Below are positions 6,588 to 13,675 of a stretch of 17,624 nt of DNA, one piece after another. The notes beneath the pieces were generated by a model, which was not told the DNA's origin, did not search any database, and worked only from the letters and a program-made list of their open reading frames with translations. Position numbers and translations under genes: made by a program. Positions within the stretch are counted from its first letter, which is position 1. Each line of letters starts with the position of its first letter. This stretch comes from Bacteroidales bacterium. GTDB lineage: Bacteria; Bacteroidota; Bacteroidia; Bacteroidales; P3. The stretch spans positions 1-17,624 of the forward strand of contig CAAGHV010000079.1 of NCBI GenBank assembly GCA_900769785.1, written 5' to 3'.

Positions 6588-7109
6588 ATGGATTTGCAAT
6601 TGGTAAAAACAAAAATGACGATAGGTCCGAAAAAAGGACAATATCAGTACACATTGAAACGAGTAAGTTATGGCAATGTAACATCCGAAGCCATATTGGA
6701 AGAAATACAATCGGCCACCACATTCAGCCGTGCCGATACCGATGCCATAATACATGCCTTTATAGGTGTAATGTTGGAAGGCATAGCCGAAGGACGTATA
6801 GTAGATTTCGGGGTGTTGGGAACGCTTTATCCGCAAATATCGGCCAAGGCTGTCGGCACCAAAGAAGAGTGTACCCCCGACACCATCAAAAAGAAAAGCA
6901 TCCTTTACCGCCCTGATGGCAACCTTGCCGACGAAGCCAAGAAGATTAAACTTCGTGTGATAGACGTATTGCCATCGGACAAAACACCCACCGAGGACGA
7001 AGGCGATGAAGGCACCGGCGGCGACGATACCGGCGGCAACGACGGCGGCAACACAGGCGGAGGTACCACTCCGGGGGGCGGAACCGGCGGCGGCGACCTT
7101 GAGGGATAG
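6588..7109 (+). CDS. HU-related DNA-binding protein, paralogue 3, with acidic/glycine-rich tail
   Basis: This 173-residue protein has an HU-related core at residues 1-125: TLKRVSYGNVTSEAILEEIQ, ADTDAIIHAFIGVMLEGIAEG, VLGTLYPQISAKAV and SILYRPDGNLADEAKKIKL. The family motif GTFYP is GTLYP here. After about residue 130 comes a low-complexity tail rich in Gly, Asp, Glu and Thr that ends in GGGDLEG. Glycine-rich tails occur in some Bacteroidota HU-related proteins and are probably disordered. The last six residues GGDLEG, and 20 bases of DNA, recur exactly at the end of the lipoprotein gene 330 bp downstream. The gene follows paralogue 2 after 2 bp. The tail makes this the odd member of the trio; it may contact a partner rather than DNA. 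Confidence 0.86.
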   Translation: MDLQLVKTKMTIGPKKGQYQYTLKRVSYGNVTSEAILEEIQSATTFSRADTDAIIHAFIGVMLEGIAEGRIVDFGVLGTLYPQISAKAVGTKEECTPDTIKKKSILYRPDGNLADEAKKIKLRVIDVLPSDKTPTEDEGDEGTGGDDTGGNDGGNTGGGTTPGGGTGGGDLEG

Positions 7110-7139
7110 CCTCGCGAGATTAGAAACATGAATTGTAAC

Positions 7140-7173
7140 ACAGTAGAGGCGCCGAACAAAGCGTCTCTACTGT
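7140..7173 (+). other. Hairpin between HU-like paralogue 3 and the lipoprotein gene
   Basis: A 13-bp stem with one G-T pair (7140-7152 with 7161-7173, arms ACAGTAGAGGCGC and GCGTCTCTACTGT) closes an 8-nt loop 16 bp before the lipoprotein ATG. No T-tract follows, so it is not a standard terminator. It could be an attenuator, an RNA-stability element or a processing site that sets the lipoprotein level apart from the upstream genes. Confidence 0.6.
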
Positions 7174-7189
7174 AATAAATCACAATACA

Positions 7190-7438
7190 ATGAAGAAAAG
7201 ATATTTATTAACTATAGGCATAATGATGTGCACTGCACTGTGCAATTGCCAAAAAAACAACGACGAAACCAAACAGAACTCTCCCGACAACGTTGCCCAA
7301 CCTACCAACGACGGCCTTATGATAACCGAAAACCCTTGGCCCGACACTGCCACAAACGGAACTTTCGACCTCGATAGTTCTACAATAACCGGTGGCGATA
7401 CAACCGGCACTTCGTCAGGCGGCGACCTTGAGGGATAA
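7190..7438 (+). CDS. Small secreted lipoprotein-like protein ending in GGDLEG
   Basis: This is an 82-residue protein of unknown function. The first 20 residues (MKKRYLLTIGIMMCTALCNC) look like a lipoprotein signal peptide: two lysines and an arginine, a hydrophobic stretch and cysteines at 18 and 20. Neither cysteine sits in a perfect lipobox. C20 followed by QKNNDE fits lipoproteins of this phylum best, where acidic residues after the cysteine can favour surface export. The rest is polar, rich in Thr, Asp, Asn and Gly, has no recognisable domain and is probably unstructured. The last six residues GGDLEG are identical to the end of HU-like paralogue 3, and the DNA is the same for 20 bases. 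It lies 80 bp after that gene behind a hairpin, and a strong terminator closes the unit. A role linked to the HU-like proteins is suggested only by position and the shared tail. Confidence 0.7.
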   Translation: MKKRYLLTIGIMMCTALCNCQKNNDETKQNSPDNVAQPTNDGLMITENPWPDTATNGTFDLDSSTITGGDTTGTSSGGDLEG

Positions 7439-7476
7439 AAACACACGCCATTGCCCGGCACATAATGCAGGGTTAC

Positions 7477-7510
7477 AGCGTCGATTTCGCACGAAATCGA
7501 CGCTTTTTTT
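7477..7510 (+). terminator. Rho-independent terminator closing the HU-like/lipoprotein unit
   Basis: A perfect 13-bp stem (7477-7489 with 7492-7504, arm AGCGTCGATTTCG) with a very tight loop is followed directly by a T-tract at 7504-7510. Confidence 0.95.
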
Positions 7511-7580
7511 GTCGTTTTTTTCGAACAAAATTAACCGGCCGAAACAACAGAGTTAACTCAAAATTTCAACTACCTTAACT

Positions 7581-7798
7581 TGATTTTCCACCCTCAAATA
7601 TTGGCCAAGACAGCCATTTTGCCACAGGCTTTTGCACACAAAAGTGCCATGGTTTTTGACAACTAAACCGCATGGTTTTGGGTTGAAAATACTAACAAAC
7701 TGTGATCTTGTTTACTTGTAGTCCTACAAACCCCCAAACGGCAACCAACCAAAACGTCACGTGGTTCTACATACCCAACGCGAAGCTCAATACCATTG
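7581..7798. repeat. Weak third array of 22-23 bp quasi-palindromic units
   Basis: This gene-free stretch lies between two convergent units. CATGGTTTT occurs at 7648 and 7671, 23 bp apart. In the same phase are small palindromes: CTTTTGCACACAAAAG at 7629-7644 and TTGTAGTCCTACAA at 7716-7729. It resembles the clearer arrays at 5340-5626 and 13676-14420 in period and dyad symmetry but shares little sequence. The rest of 7511-7580 shows nothing recognisable. The call needs an autocorrelation test. Confidence 0.4.
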
Positions 7799-8794
7799 TT
7801 AAGCATCAGATTTTATTATCGACTTTCGTGTAAAGTATTTATCCATTTGGGCATTGTCCCAATGCTTGGTAATACGTATCACTACCGCTGTGGTTATAAA
7901 GGCAAAGATGAATCGGAACAGTATAATGCCACTCCAATGGCCACCGGCCGACATTACCAGCATGGTGTCTTCGATAATGCTATGGAAAAGCGACATCAGC
8001 AACAGCGAATAAAATATATCCTTACGCGATATGGCTTTGGCCTTGGTTTCTTCTATTATCAGCGCACCGCCATAGGCCATGCCTAGTGTAAGCCCAATAA
8101 TTGTAAGGGGAACAATATTGGAGGTCATACCTATAAAGCCCAGCACAGGCTCCAACAGTTTGTTCAGTTTGGCTATAAGTCCTATACGTTTTAGCAGTTC
8201 CAATATCACTATCAGCGATAGTATTATAAGGGCAATGGATACATAGCTTTTCAGCTCGTTGACGGCCCATGCAAGCAGTCCATCGTTGGCAGGCGTAGGC
8301 AACGCCATTATATGACCGGCAGGCTGCTGAAGCAGTCCGAAAGTGGTATAGAAAAAATTTAGAAATATGCCTACCACCACAGCCACACCTATGCGGAATA
8401 GCACCACAGGCAGCCATTTGAGCCCGGCTTTGTAGGCCACCACCACCTCCATAAGAAAGGAATGGGCTATGAGCAATGCCGTCATAAGTATAGACACCTG
8501 TGCCACGGTGAGCGACAGCGACGACTGCAACGAAAAGAAAGCCAACAAGCCACCATATAGGTTGCCAAATATGGCACTGGCCCACACTATTCCCATCTGC
8601 CCCGGAAGGCCCATAAGCTGCATAAGAGGGTCGAAAAAAGCACTCACATACTCTATGCCCCCGGTTTCCTGAAGCACTTTAACCAAAATACTGATAGGCA
8701 CAAGTATTTTGAAAAGAATTTTGCACGTTCTACCCCACGGCTTAAGCACCGCCAAGGCAAAGGATTTCAATATATTATCGTCTTTCATCACCAT
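7799..8794 (-). CDS. Nucleoside-recognition (Gate) domain membrane protein
   Basis: This is a 331-residue multi-pass inner-membrane protein of the nucleoside recognition / Gate family (Pfam PF07670), related to the spore-maturation SpmA/SpmB and YjiH groups. Two Gate-like halves can be seen. The first is LKPWGRTCKILFKILVPISILVKVL (residues about 18-42) with GLPGQMGIVWASAIFGNLYGGLLAF. The second is ELLKRIGLIAKLNKLLEPVLGFIGM, then GLTLGMAYGGALIIEETKA and a LFHSIIEDTMLVM segment. Around eight helices are likely. The substrate is unknown; transport of nucleosides is not proven for this branch. The gene stands alone. Its upstream region holds TATCTTTG on the minus strand (8819-8826), a match to the -7 consensus. 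A second in-frame ATG two codons in is equally possible as the start. Confidence 0.88.
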   Translation of the reverse strand: MVMKDDNILKSFALAVLKPWGRTCKILFKILVPISILVKVLQETGGIEYVSAFFDPLMQLMGLPGQMGIVWASAIFGNLYGGLLAFFSLQSSLSLTVAQVSILMTALLIAHSFLMEVVVAYKAGLKWLPVVLFRIGVAVVVGIFLNFFYTTFGLLQQPAGHIMALPTPANDGLLAWAVNELKSYVSIALIILSLIVILELLKRIGLIAKLNKLLEPVLGFIGMTSNIVPLTIIGLTLGMAYGGALIIEETKAKAISRKDIFYSLLLMSLFHSIIEDTMLVMSAGGHWSGIILFRFIFAFITTAVVIRITKHWDNAQMDKYFTRKSIIKSDA

Positions 8795-8818
8795 GTTGCT
8801 ACCTTAATATTCGGTGTG

Positions 8819-8826
8819 CAAAGATA
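8819..8826 (-). promoter_or_regulatory. Putative -7 element for the Gate-domain gene
   Basis: TATCTTTG on the minus strand, 24 bp before the start codon, matches TAnnTTTG. No TTTG lies at the expected -33 distance, so only the -7 box is supported. Confidence 0.45.
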
Positions 8827-8879
8827 AGACAATTATTTTGAAAAGGAAGTAGCAAAACGTTATATCCGAAAAAAAATCG

Positions 8880-8887
8880 TATTTTTG
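8880..8887 (+). promoter_or_regulatory. Putative -7 element for the C_GCAxxG_C_C gene
   Basis: TATTTTTG followed by CA, 37 bp before the ATG at 8925, matches TAnnTTTG. It is divergent from the minus-strand box at 8819-8826. No clear -33 box was found. Confidence 0.45.
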
Positions 8888-8924
8888 CAAAGCAATATAG
8901 ATAATATATAATACCACTAGCACT

Positions 8925-9341
8925 ATGAAAGTAGATGTAAACGAACGTATTGAGAGAGCCAAACAGCTATTCAAAAGCGGATATTCCTGTTCGCAGGCTG
9001 TAATGATGGCCTATGCCGATATATGCAATATGGATAGCGAATATGCCGCACAACTATCGTTTCCCTTTGGTGGAGGTATAGCCCGTATGCACGAGGTGTG
9101 TGGCTGTGTGTGTGCCATGGCGTTGGTAGCAGGTTTTATAGAGCCGGCACCCAACCCCAAAGACCTTACTGCAGTACAAAAAAGCCGTACACTTACACGC
9201 TCTATGGCCGAGAAGTTTAGAGAAAAACACGGCGACATTGTATGCCGAAACCTACTACAAAACAAAGAGCAGCATTCATGTATAGAATATGTGGCCTTTG
9301 CAGCCGAAACAATAGGATTGGCAATTAACGAGAAAGAGTAA
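8925..9341 (+). CDS. C_GCAxxG_C_C family putative redox protein
   Basis: This 138-residue cysteine-rich cytoplasmic protein belongs to the C_GCAxxG_C_C family (Pfam PF09719), thought to be a redox-active or metal-binding protein, with no settled reaction. Visible landmarks are FKSGYSCSQAVMMAY with C22, FPFGGGIARMHEVCGCVCAMALVAGF with C59, C61 and C63 (48-71), then C107 in GDIVCRNLL and C119 in HSCIEYVAFAAE. The central motif normally reads CG-x-x-x-G with one cysteine. Here it is CGCVC, adding two extra thiols that could bind a metal or form a second disulfide. The length is typical. The next gene is argS, 85 bp away with its own -7 box, so the two are probably transcribed separately. Confidence 0.88.
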   Translation: MKVDVNERIERAKQLFKSGYSCSQAVMMAYADICNMDSEYAAQLSFPFGGGIARMHEVCGCVCAMALVAGFIEPAPNPKDLTAVQKSRTLTRSMAEKFREKHGDIVCRNLLQNKEQHSCIEYVAFAAETIGLAINEKE

Positions 9342-9385
9342 AATTTTTATATGTACCAAACAACAAAAGTATAACAAAAAAGTTG

Positions 9386-9393
9386 TACCTTTG
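9386..9393 (+). promoter_or_regulatory. Putative -7 element for argS
   Basis: TACCTTTG matches TAnnTTTG and lies 33 bp before the argS ATG. No TTTG is seen at the -33 distance; the upstream sequence is A-rich. Confidence 0.5.
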
Positions 9394-9426
9394 TAATATG
9401 TATTACAACTTAAAAGATATCCAAAA

Positions 9427-11235
9427 ATGATTGAATACGAACTACAACAGAGCGTTTACAACGCATTAAAACAGTTATACAACCACGATGTTGCACCCGA
9501 AAACATCGTTCTACAGAAAACCAAAAAAGAATTTGAAGGCGATTTTACAATAGTAGTGTTCCCATATGTGAAGGCTGCCAAAAAGTCGCCCGAAGCAGTA
9601 GCCAACGAGCTAGGCGAATATGTAAAAGCAAACCTTGCCAACATTGAAAGCTACAACGTTATAAAAGGATTCCTCAACTTTGTGGTACGAACCGAATATT
9701 GGCTTTCGTTTGTTAAAGACAATGTATGCAAACCCAACTATGGATATGCCGCCGCCGACACTAGTTCGAGCCCTATTGTTATAGAATATTCGTCGCCCAA
9801 CACCAACAAGCCTCTTCACCTTGGACATATACGCAACAACCTATTGGGCTGGAGTGTGGCCAAGCTGCTACAGGCTGCCGGCAACAACGTGAAGAAGGTA
9901 AACCTTGTAAACGACCGCGGAATACATATATGCAAATCCATGCTTGCATGGAAACTGTATGGCAACGGCGAAACACCACAATCGTCGGGTATGAAAGGCG
10001 ACCACCTTGTAGGCAAATACTACGTACTGTTTGACAAGCACTACAAAGACGAGGTGAAACAGATAGCCGCCCAAAAGAATATAGCCGAAGACGAAGCTGC
10101 CAAAGAGTCGCCACTAATGCTGGAAGCACAAGAGATGCTTCGCCGCTGGGAAGCCAAAGACCCCGAGATAGTAGAACTGTGGACCAAAATGAACGGCTGG
10201 GTATATGAAGGATTTGATGCCACATACAAGAAGATGGGTATCGACTTTGACAAGATATACTACGAATCCAACACCTACCTACTGGGCAAAGAACTTGTAA
10301 CCAAAGGCCTTGAACAAGGCGTGTTGTTCCGCAAAGAAGATGGCTCGGTGTGGGCCGACCTTACCGACAAAGGTTTGGATCAAAAACTGCTGCTACGCAA
10401 AGACGGCACATCGGTATATATGACTCAAGACCTAGGTACTGCCCTATTGCGACACAACGACTTTGATGCCAAACAGCTTATATACGTAGTGGGCAACGAG
10501 CAAGACTACCACTTCAACGTGCTGAAGATAATATTGGAACGCCTTGGTTTTGACTGGGCCGAAAAGATATACCACCTATCGTATGGCATGGTGGAACTAC
10601 CCAACGGCAAGATGAAATCAAGAGAAGGCACAGTAGTAGATGCCGACGACCTGATAGAAGAAATGATAGCCACCGCCGAAGCTATGAGCAAAGAGCACGG
10701 CCGCAACGACGACCTGCCTGCCGAAGAAGCTCAGAAACTATACGCAATGTTGGCATTAGGTGCTCTGAAATATTTCATACTTAAGGTTGACCCAAAACGC
10801 AATATGCTGTTCAACCCCGAAGAGAGCATAGACTTCAACGGCAACACAGGCCCATTTATACAATACACCCACGCACGCATACGCTCAATTATACGCAAGG
10901 CTCAAGAGCAACACAACCTGGCTATTGACAACGCCCAACAGATGATTGACTGGACCGTAGCCGACATCACACCTAAGGAGAAAGAGATTATAAAGGCTAT
11001 ATACGATATGCCCAACGTAATAGTGGAAGCTGCCAACAACTACTCTCCGGCAATGGTGGCAAACTATGTATATGACGTGGCTAAATGTTTCAACAGTTTC
11101 TACCAAGACACTCCGATACTGAAAGAGACCAACACCAACAATATGGTGTTCCGCCTATACTTGTGCAAAATGGTAAGCACAGTAGTGCGCAACTCTATGG
11201 CAGTGCTAGGTATAGACGTGCCCGAAAAGATGTAA
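9427..11235 (+). CDS. argS: Arginyl-tRNA synthetase
   Basis: ArgRS is a class I aminoacyl-tRNA synthetase that charges tRNA-Arg in the cytoplasm. At 602 residues the length is normal. The N-terminal tRNA-recognition domain (about 1-95) includes EFEGDFTIVVFPYVKAAKKSPE and ends with GFLNFVV. The catalytic core opens with VIEYSSPNTNKPLHLGHIRNNLLG, where HLGH at 131-134 is the HIGH motif. VNLVNDRGIHICKSM and the TSVYMTQDLGTALLRH region follow. PNGKMKSREGTVVDADDLIEE replaces the canonical KMSKS loop, as is usual for this enzyme. The C-terminal anticodon-binding part has GPFIQYTHARIRSI and ends AVLGIDVPEKM. The acyl-ACP thioesterase gene starts 33 bp later on the same strand with no terminator between, so they form an operon. 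Confidence 0.98.
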   Translation: MIEYELQQSVYNALKQLYNHDVAPENIVLQKTKKEFEGDFTIVVFPYVKAAKKSPEAVANELGEYVKANLANIESYNVIKGFLNFVVRTEYWLSFVKDNVCKPNYGYAAADTSSSPIVIEYSSPNTNKPLHLGHIRNNLLGWSVAKLLQAAGNNVKKVNLVNDRGIHICKSMLAWKLYGNGETPQSSGMKGDHLVGKYYVLFDKHYKDEVKQIAAQKNIAEDEAAKESPLMLEAQEMLRRWEAKDPEIVELWTKMNGWVYEGFDATYKKMGIDFDKIYYESNTYLLGKELVTKGLEQGVLFRKEDGSVWADLTDKGLDQKLLLRKDGTSVYMTQDLGTALLRHNDFDAKQLIYVVGNEQDYHFNVLKIILERLGFDWAEKIYHLSYGMVELPNGKMKSREGTVVDADDLIEEMIATAEAMSKEHGRNDDLPAEEAQKLYAMLALGALKYFILKVDPKRNMLFNPEESIDFNGNTGPFIQYTHARIRSIIRKAQEQHNLAIDNAQQMIDWTVADITPKEKEIIKAIYDMPNVIVEAANNYSPAMVANYVYDVAKCFNSFYQDTPILKETNTNNMVFRLYLCKMVSTVVRNSMAVLGIDVPEKM

Positions 11236-11268
11236 CAACACTATATAACCAACCAATATATTGCAACT

Positions 11269-12000
11269 ATGCTTGTAGAAACATCGATGTGGGAAGAGAA
11301 ATACAAGGTACACAGTTTTCTGACAGACCGCTACTGCCGTCTGTCGGTGCCGGCCATATCGCAGCTGTTCCAAGAGACTGCCGAGGCTCATACCAATGCC
11401 TACAATATGGGATACCACTCCATGATATCGCAGGGCAAGGCGTGGGTGCTGCTACGGGTGTATTACGAGGTTACAGACTACCCACGTATATATGAGGACA
11501 TGACCATGCGCACATGGAGCCGTGGCTACAAAGGGCCCATAGCATTCCGCGATTTCGAGATAAGGAACTCGGCAGGTGAAGTTGTAATAAAGGGTACATC
11601 TACTTGGTGTATTATAGATATCAATTCGAGAATGCCGCAACGTTGCGACAAGGTTATGGAAGGCTTCCCTCAGTGTAGCCGCACGGCTGTTGCCAAGGAG
11701 CTTACCAAGCTGCAGCCCGGCACCGAAGGCGAAGTTGTAAACTCGTTCAAGTCGCCGTTTATGGCCATCGACAAGGCACAGCATACCAATAACGCCATGT
11801 ATATGAGGTGGGTGATGAATGCCTTGGACGAAACCGACCAGAAAAGAAATGTACGCTCTGTGGATATCAGCTACGTGCGCGAGACACCTATGAACGACGT
11901 AATAACAATAAAACGCCATCGCCCTTCGGCAGATGAGTACAACTTTGTGATGGAAAACAGCCGCGGGCTATCGATGATATGTAACCTTAGGTTGGAATAA
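11269..12000 (+). CDS. Acyl-ACP thioesterase
   Basis: This 243-residue double-hotdog thioesterase hydrolyses acyl-ACP to release free fatty acids in the cytoplasm (acyl-ACP thioesterase family, Pfam PF01643, related to plant Fat enzymes). The first hotdog includes YKVHSFLTDRYCRLSVPAIS and FQETAEAHTNAYNMGY (34-49), with WVLLRVYYEVTDYP and RTWSRGYKGPIAFRDFEI. The second hotdog carries the catalytic region AIDKAQHTNNAMYMRWVMNA (166-185), with D168, H172 and N174-N175 matching the family D-x-x-x-H-x-N-N pattern. The last segment VDISYVRETPMNDVITI is also typical. It shares an operon with argS and is followed by a terminator. Chain-length preference cannot be read from the sequence. Confidence 0.93.
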   Translation: MLVETSMWEEKYKVHSFLTDRYCRLSVPAISQLFQETAEAHTNAYNMGYHSMISQGKAWVLLRVYYEVTDYPRIYEDMTMRTWSRGYKGPIAFRDFEIRNSAGEVVIKGTSTWCIIDINSRMPQRCDKVMEGFPQCSRTAVAKELTKLQPGTEGEVVNSFKSPFMAIDKAQHTNNAMYMRWVMNALDETDQKRNVRSVDISYVRETPMNDVITIKRHRPSADEYNFVMENSRGLSMICNLRLE

Positions 12001-12024
12001 CCAATACTACATATATATATGTAG

Positions 12025-12068
12025 AAAGACGAAACCCCAAGCATTGGCTCAAGGTTTCGTCTTTTTTT
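12025..12068 (+). terminator. Rho-independent terminator after the argS-thioesterase operon
   Basis: A 12-bp stem (12025-12036 with 12053-12064, arm AAAGACGAAACC) is followed by T residues to 12068. The loop holds a small second hairpin (CCAA with TTGG). On the minus strand the hairpin is followed by TTTC, so it may also help end metK transcription. Confidence 0.88.
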
Positions 12069-12090
12069 GTTGTTATGCGTAGGCCGGTGG

Positions 12091-13347
12091 CTAGTTTAGC
12101 TTGAAAGCTTTCTGTATTTTCTCTACATAGTCTAGTTTTTCCCATGCAAAGAAGTCCACCTCCTTCTTCTGTTCTTTTCCTTTTCGGTACAGAGTAACTT
12201 CGCGGCGGAAGGGGTCGCGTCCGAAATGGCCGTACTTGGCAGTTTCGAAATATATCGGGTTCTTCAGTCCAAATCGTTCTACTATTGCGTAGGGGGTCAT
12301 GTCGAATATTTTTTTCACCTTTTCGGCAATCTGTCCATCGGTCATCGCTACTTTGGCAGTGCCGTATGTGTTGACGTATAGACCCACGGGCTGAGCCACG
12401 CCAATAGCGTAGGCCACTTGTACAAGTACCTCGTCGCAAACGCCGGCAGCCACCATGTTCTTGGCAATATGCCTTGTGGCGTATGCGGCACTACGATCCA
12501 CTTTGCTTGGGTCCTTGCCACTAAATGCGCCACCGCCATGAGCGCCACGTCCGCCATAGGTATCCACAATTATTTTTCGTCCCGTAAGGCCGGTATCGCC
12601 GTGTGGGCCGCCAATTACAAACTTGCCTGTTGGATTTACGTGTAGTTTGTAATCGTTCTTTTCAAACAGTCGGCGGTTGTCTTCCGATATTTTGGTAAGC
12701 ACGCGTGGTATCAGTATCTGCTCCACGTCGTGGCGTATAGTTTGCAGCATACGCTCTTCGGTGTCGAAGTCGTCGTGTTGGGTGCTGATAACTATAGTAT
12801 CTATGCGCAATGGTTTGTTATCGTCGCTGTATTCTATTGTTATCTGGCTTTTGGCATCGGGGCGAAGGTACTGCATCTGTTTGCCCTCCCTGCGTATGTG
12901 TGCTAGTTCGAGTAGGAATATGTGTGCAAGGGTTAGCGGCAATGGCATGTATTCTCTCGTTTCACGACATGCGTAGCCAAACATCATTCCTTGGTCGCCG
13001 GCGCCCTGTTCTTTCAGTTTTGCCCTTTCAACACCTTGGTTAATATCGGGGCTTTGTCCGTGAATGGTGCTGATAACGCCACACGAGTTCGCTTCAAACA
13101 TATATTCGCCCTTGGTATATCCTATTTTTTCTATCACGTCACGAACTGTTGATTGTACATCAACATAATCATGAGTCTTAACCTCGCCACTCACCACTGC
13201 CAAGCCTGTTGTTACCAGCGTCTCGCAAGCAACTTTGGCGTCGGCATCGCGGCGTATAAATTCGTCCAACAATGCGTCGCTTATTTGGTCTGCAACTTTG
13301 TCGGGGTGTCCTTCGCTGACACTCTCGCTTGTGAAATAATAAGCCAT
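12091..13347 (-). CDS. metK: S-adenosylmethionine synthetase
   Basis: MetK makes S-adenosylmethionine from methionine and ATP in the cytoplasm. At 418 residues the length fits the bacterial enzyme. The start MAYYFTSESVSEGHPDKVAD contains the substrate-binding GHPDK (13-17). The two family signatures are GAGDQGMMFGYA (114-125) and GGGAFSGKDPSKVD (270-283). HVNPTGKFVIGGPHGDTGLTGRK lies between them. I chose the ATG with complement at 13345-13347 because conserved sequence begins there. A TTG start at 13413 would add 22 residues unlike the family. The leader is more than 200 nt if the promoter at 13559-13590 is used, and it contains a probable SAM-II riboswitch. Feedback control by the enzyme's own product is therefore likely. 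No other methionine-cycle gene is adjacent. Confidence 0.98.
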   Translation of the reverse strand: MAYYFTSESVSEGHPDKVADQISDALLDEFIRRDADAKVACETLVTTGLAVVSGEVKTHDYVDVQSTVRDVIEKIGYTKGEYMFEANSCGVISTIHGQSPDINQGVERAKLKEQGAGDQGMMFGYACRETREYMPLPLTLAHIFLLELAHIRREGKQMQYLRPDAKSQITIEYSDDNKPLRIDTIVISTQHDDFDTEERMLQTIRHDVEQILIPRVLTKISEDNRRLFEKNDYKLHVNPTGKFVIGGPHGDTGLTGRKIIVDTYGGRGAHGGGAFSGKDPSKVDRSAAYATRHIAKNMVAAGVCDEVLVQVAYAIGVAQPVGLYVNTYGTAKVAMTDGQIAEKVKKIFDMTPYAIVERFGLKNPIYFETAKYGHFGRDPFRREVTLYRKGKEQKKEVDFFAWEKLDYVEKIQKAFKLN

Positions 13348-13397
13348 ATCTGTATATTTAAGTTTTATAGTTTTACCATCTGTAAGTTTGCCATCAC

Positions 13398-13426
13398 TGC
13401 AACAAATGTACAATGGCTTTGTTGCA
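13398..13426 (-). other. Hairpin in the metK leader
   Basis: A perfect 9-bp stem (13398-13406 with 13418-13426; arms TGCAACAAA and TTTGTTGCA) with an 11-nt loop lies about 50 nt before the metK ATG. No T-tract follows. It overlaps a TACATTTG sequence (13403-13410, minus strand) that could be read as a second -7 box. It may be part of the switch's expression platform. Confidence 0.55.
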
Positions 13427-13502
13427 ACGATACAGTTTCGTGCAAAAGCGGATTCAACGAAGTGCTTGGGTAACCATAAGGAGAAAAGATGTTGTGTTTT
13501 GT

Positions 13503-13548
13503 TTTAGCATTTTTTCTGTGTGGTTGCAATCAAATCAAATCTATCCAC
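13503..13548 (-). ncRNA. Probable SAM-II riboswitch in the metK leader
   Basis: Read on the minus strand, the core closely follows the SAM-II (metA/metX) aptamer as I remember it. GUGG (13545-13548) pairs with CCAC (13520-13523) as P1. Within the loop, a 17-nt segment at 13525-13541 runs from GAUUU to AUUGCA, the same length as in the reference metX aptamer and with the same conserved ends. An 11-nt linker rich in A leads to GCUAAA (13503-13508), the conserved pseudoknot strand, again at the expected distance. P1 is short (4 bp), and three extra bases (AUA) separate it from GAUUU. SAM-II senses S-adenosylmethionine, and its place before metK makes biological sense. A covariance-model search (Rfam SAM-II) would decide. 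Confidence 0.72.
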
Positions 13549-13558
13549 TTTCGAAGTG

Positions 13559-13590
13559 CAAAGTTACTACTTTTTTTCCAACCATACAAG
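13559..13590 (-). promoter_or_regulatory. Putative metK promoter
   Basis: On the minus strand TAACTTTG (13559-13566) matches the -7 consensus. CTTG (13587-13590), 20 bp upstream, is a one-mismatch -33 box. Transcription would begin just before the SAM-II aptamer, at about 13553, as expected for this riboswitch class. Confidence 0.6.
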
Positions 13591-13675
13591 CGTGTAGGTA
13601 CAATATTTTTTCGGTGTCACTCCACTTCTCTCCCACCCTGCAATCAATCAAGCGTTTATATCACTACATTTTTTA

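Noticed and set aside
8022..8585. 187-codon minus-strand frame within the Gate-domain gene
   Set aside because: It is an alternative frame of a clear membrane-protein gene with no recognisable features.
9779..10225. 148-codon frame antisense to argS
   Set aside because: A shadow of the well-supported argS reading frame.
13348..13413. 22-residue N-terminal extension of metK from a TTG at 13413
   Set aside because: The family start is MAYYFTSESVSEGHPDK. The extension has no similarity and overlaps a leader hairpin.
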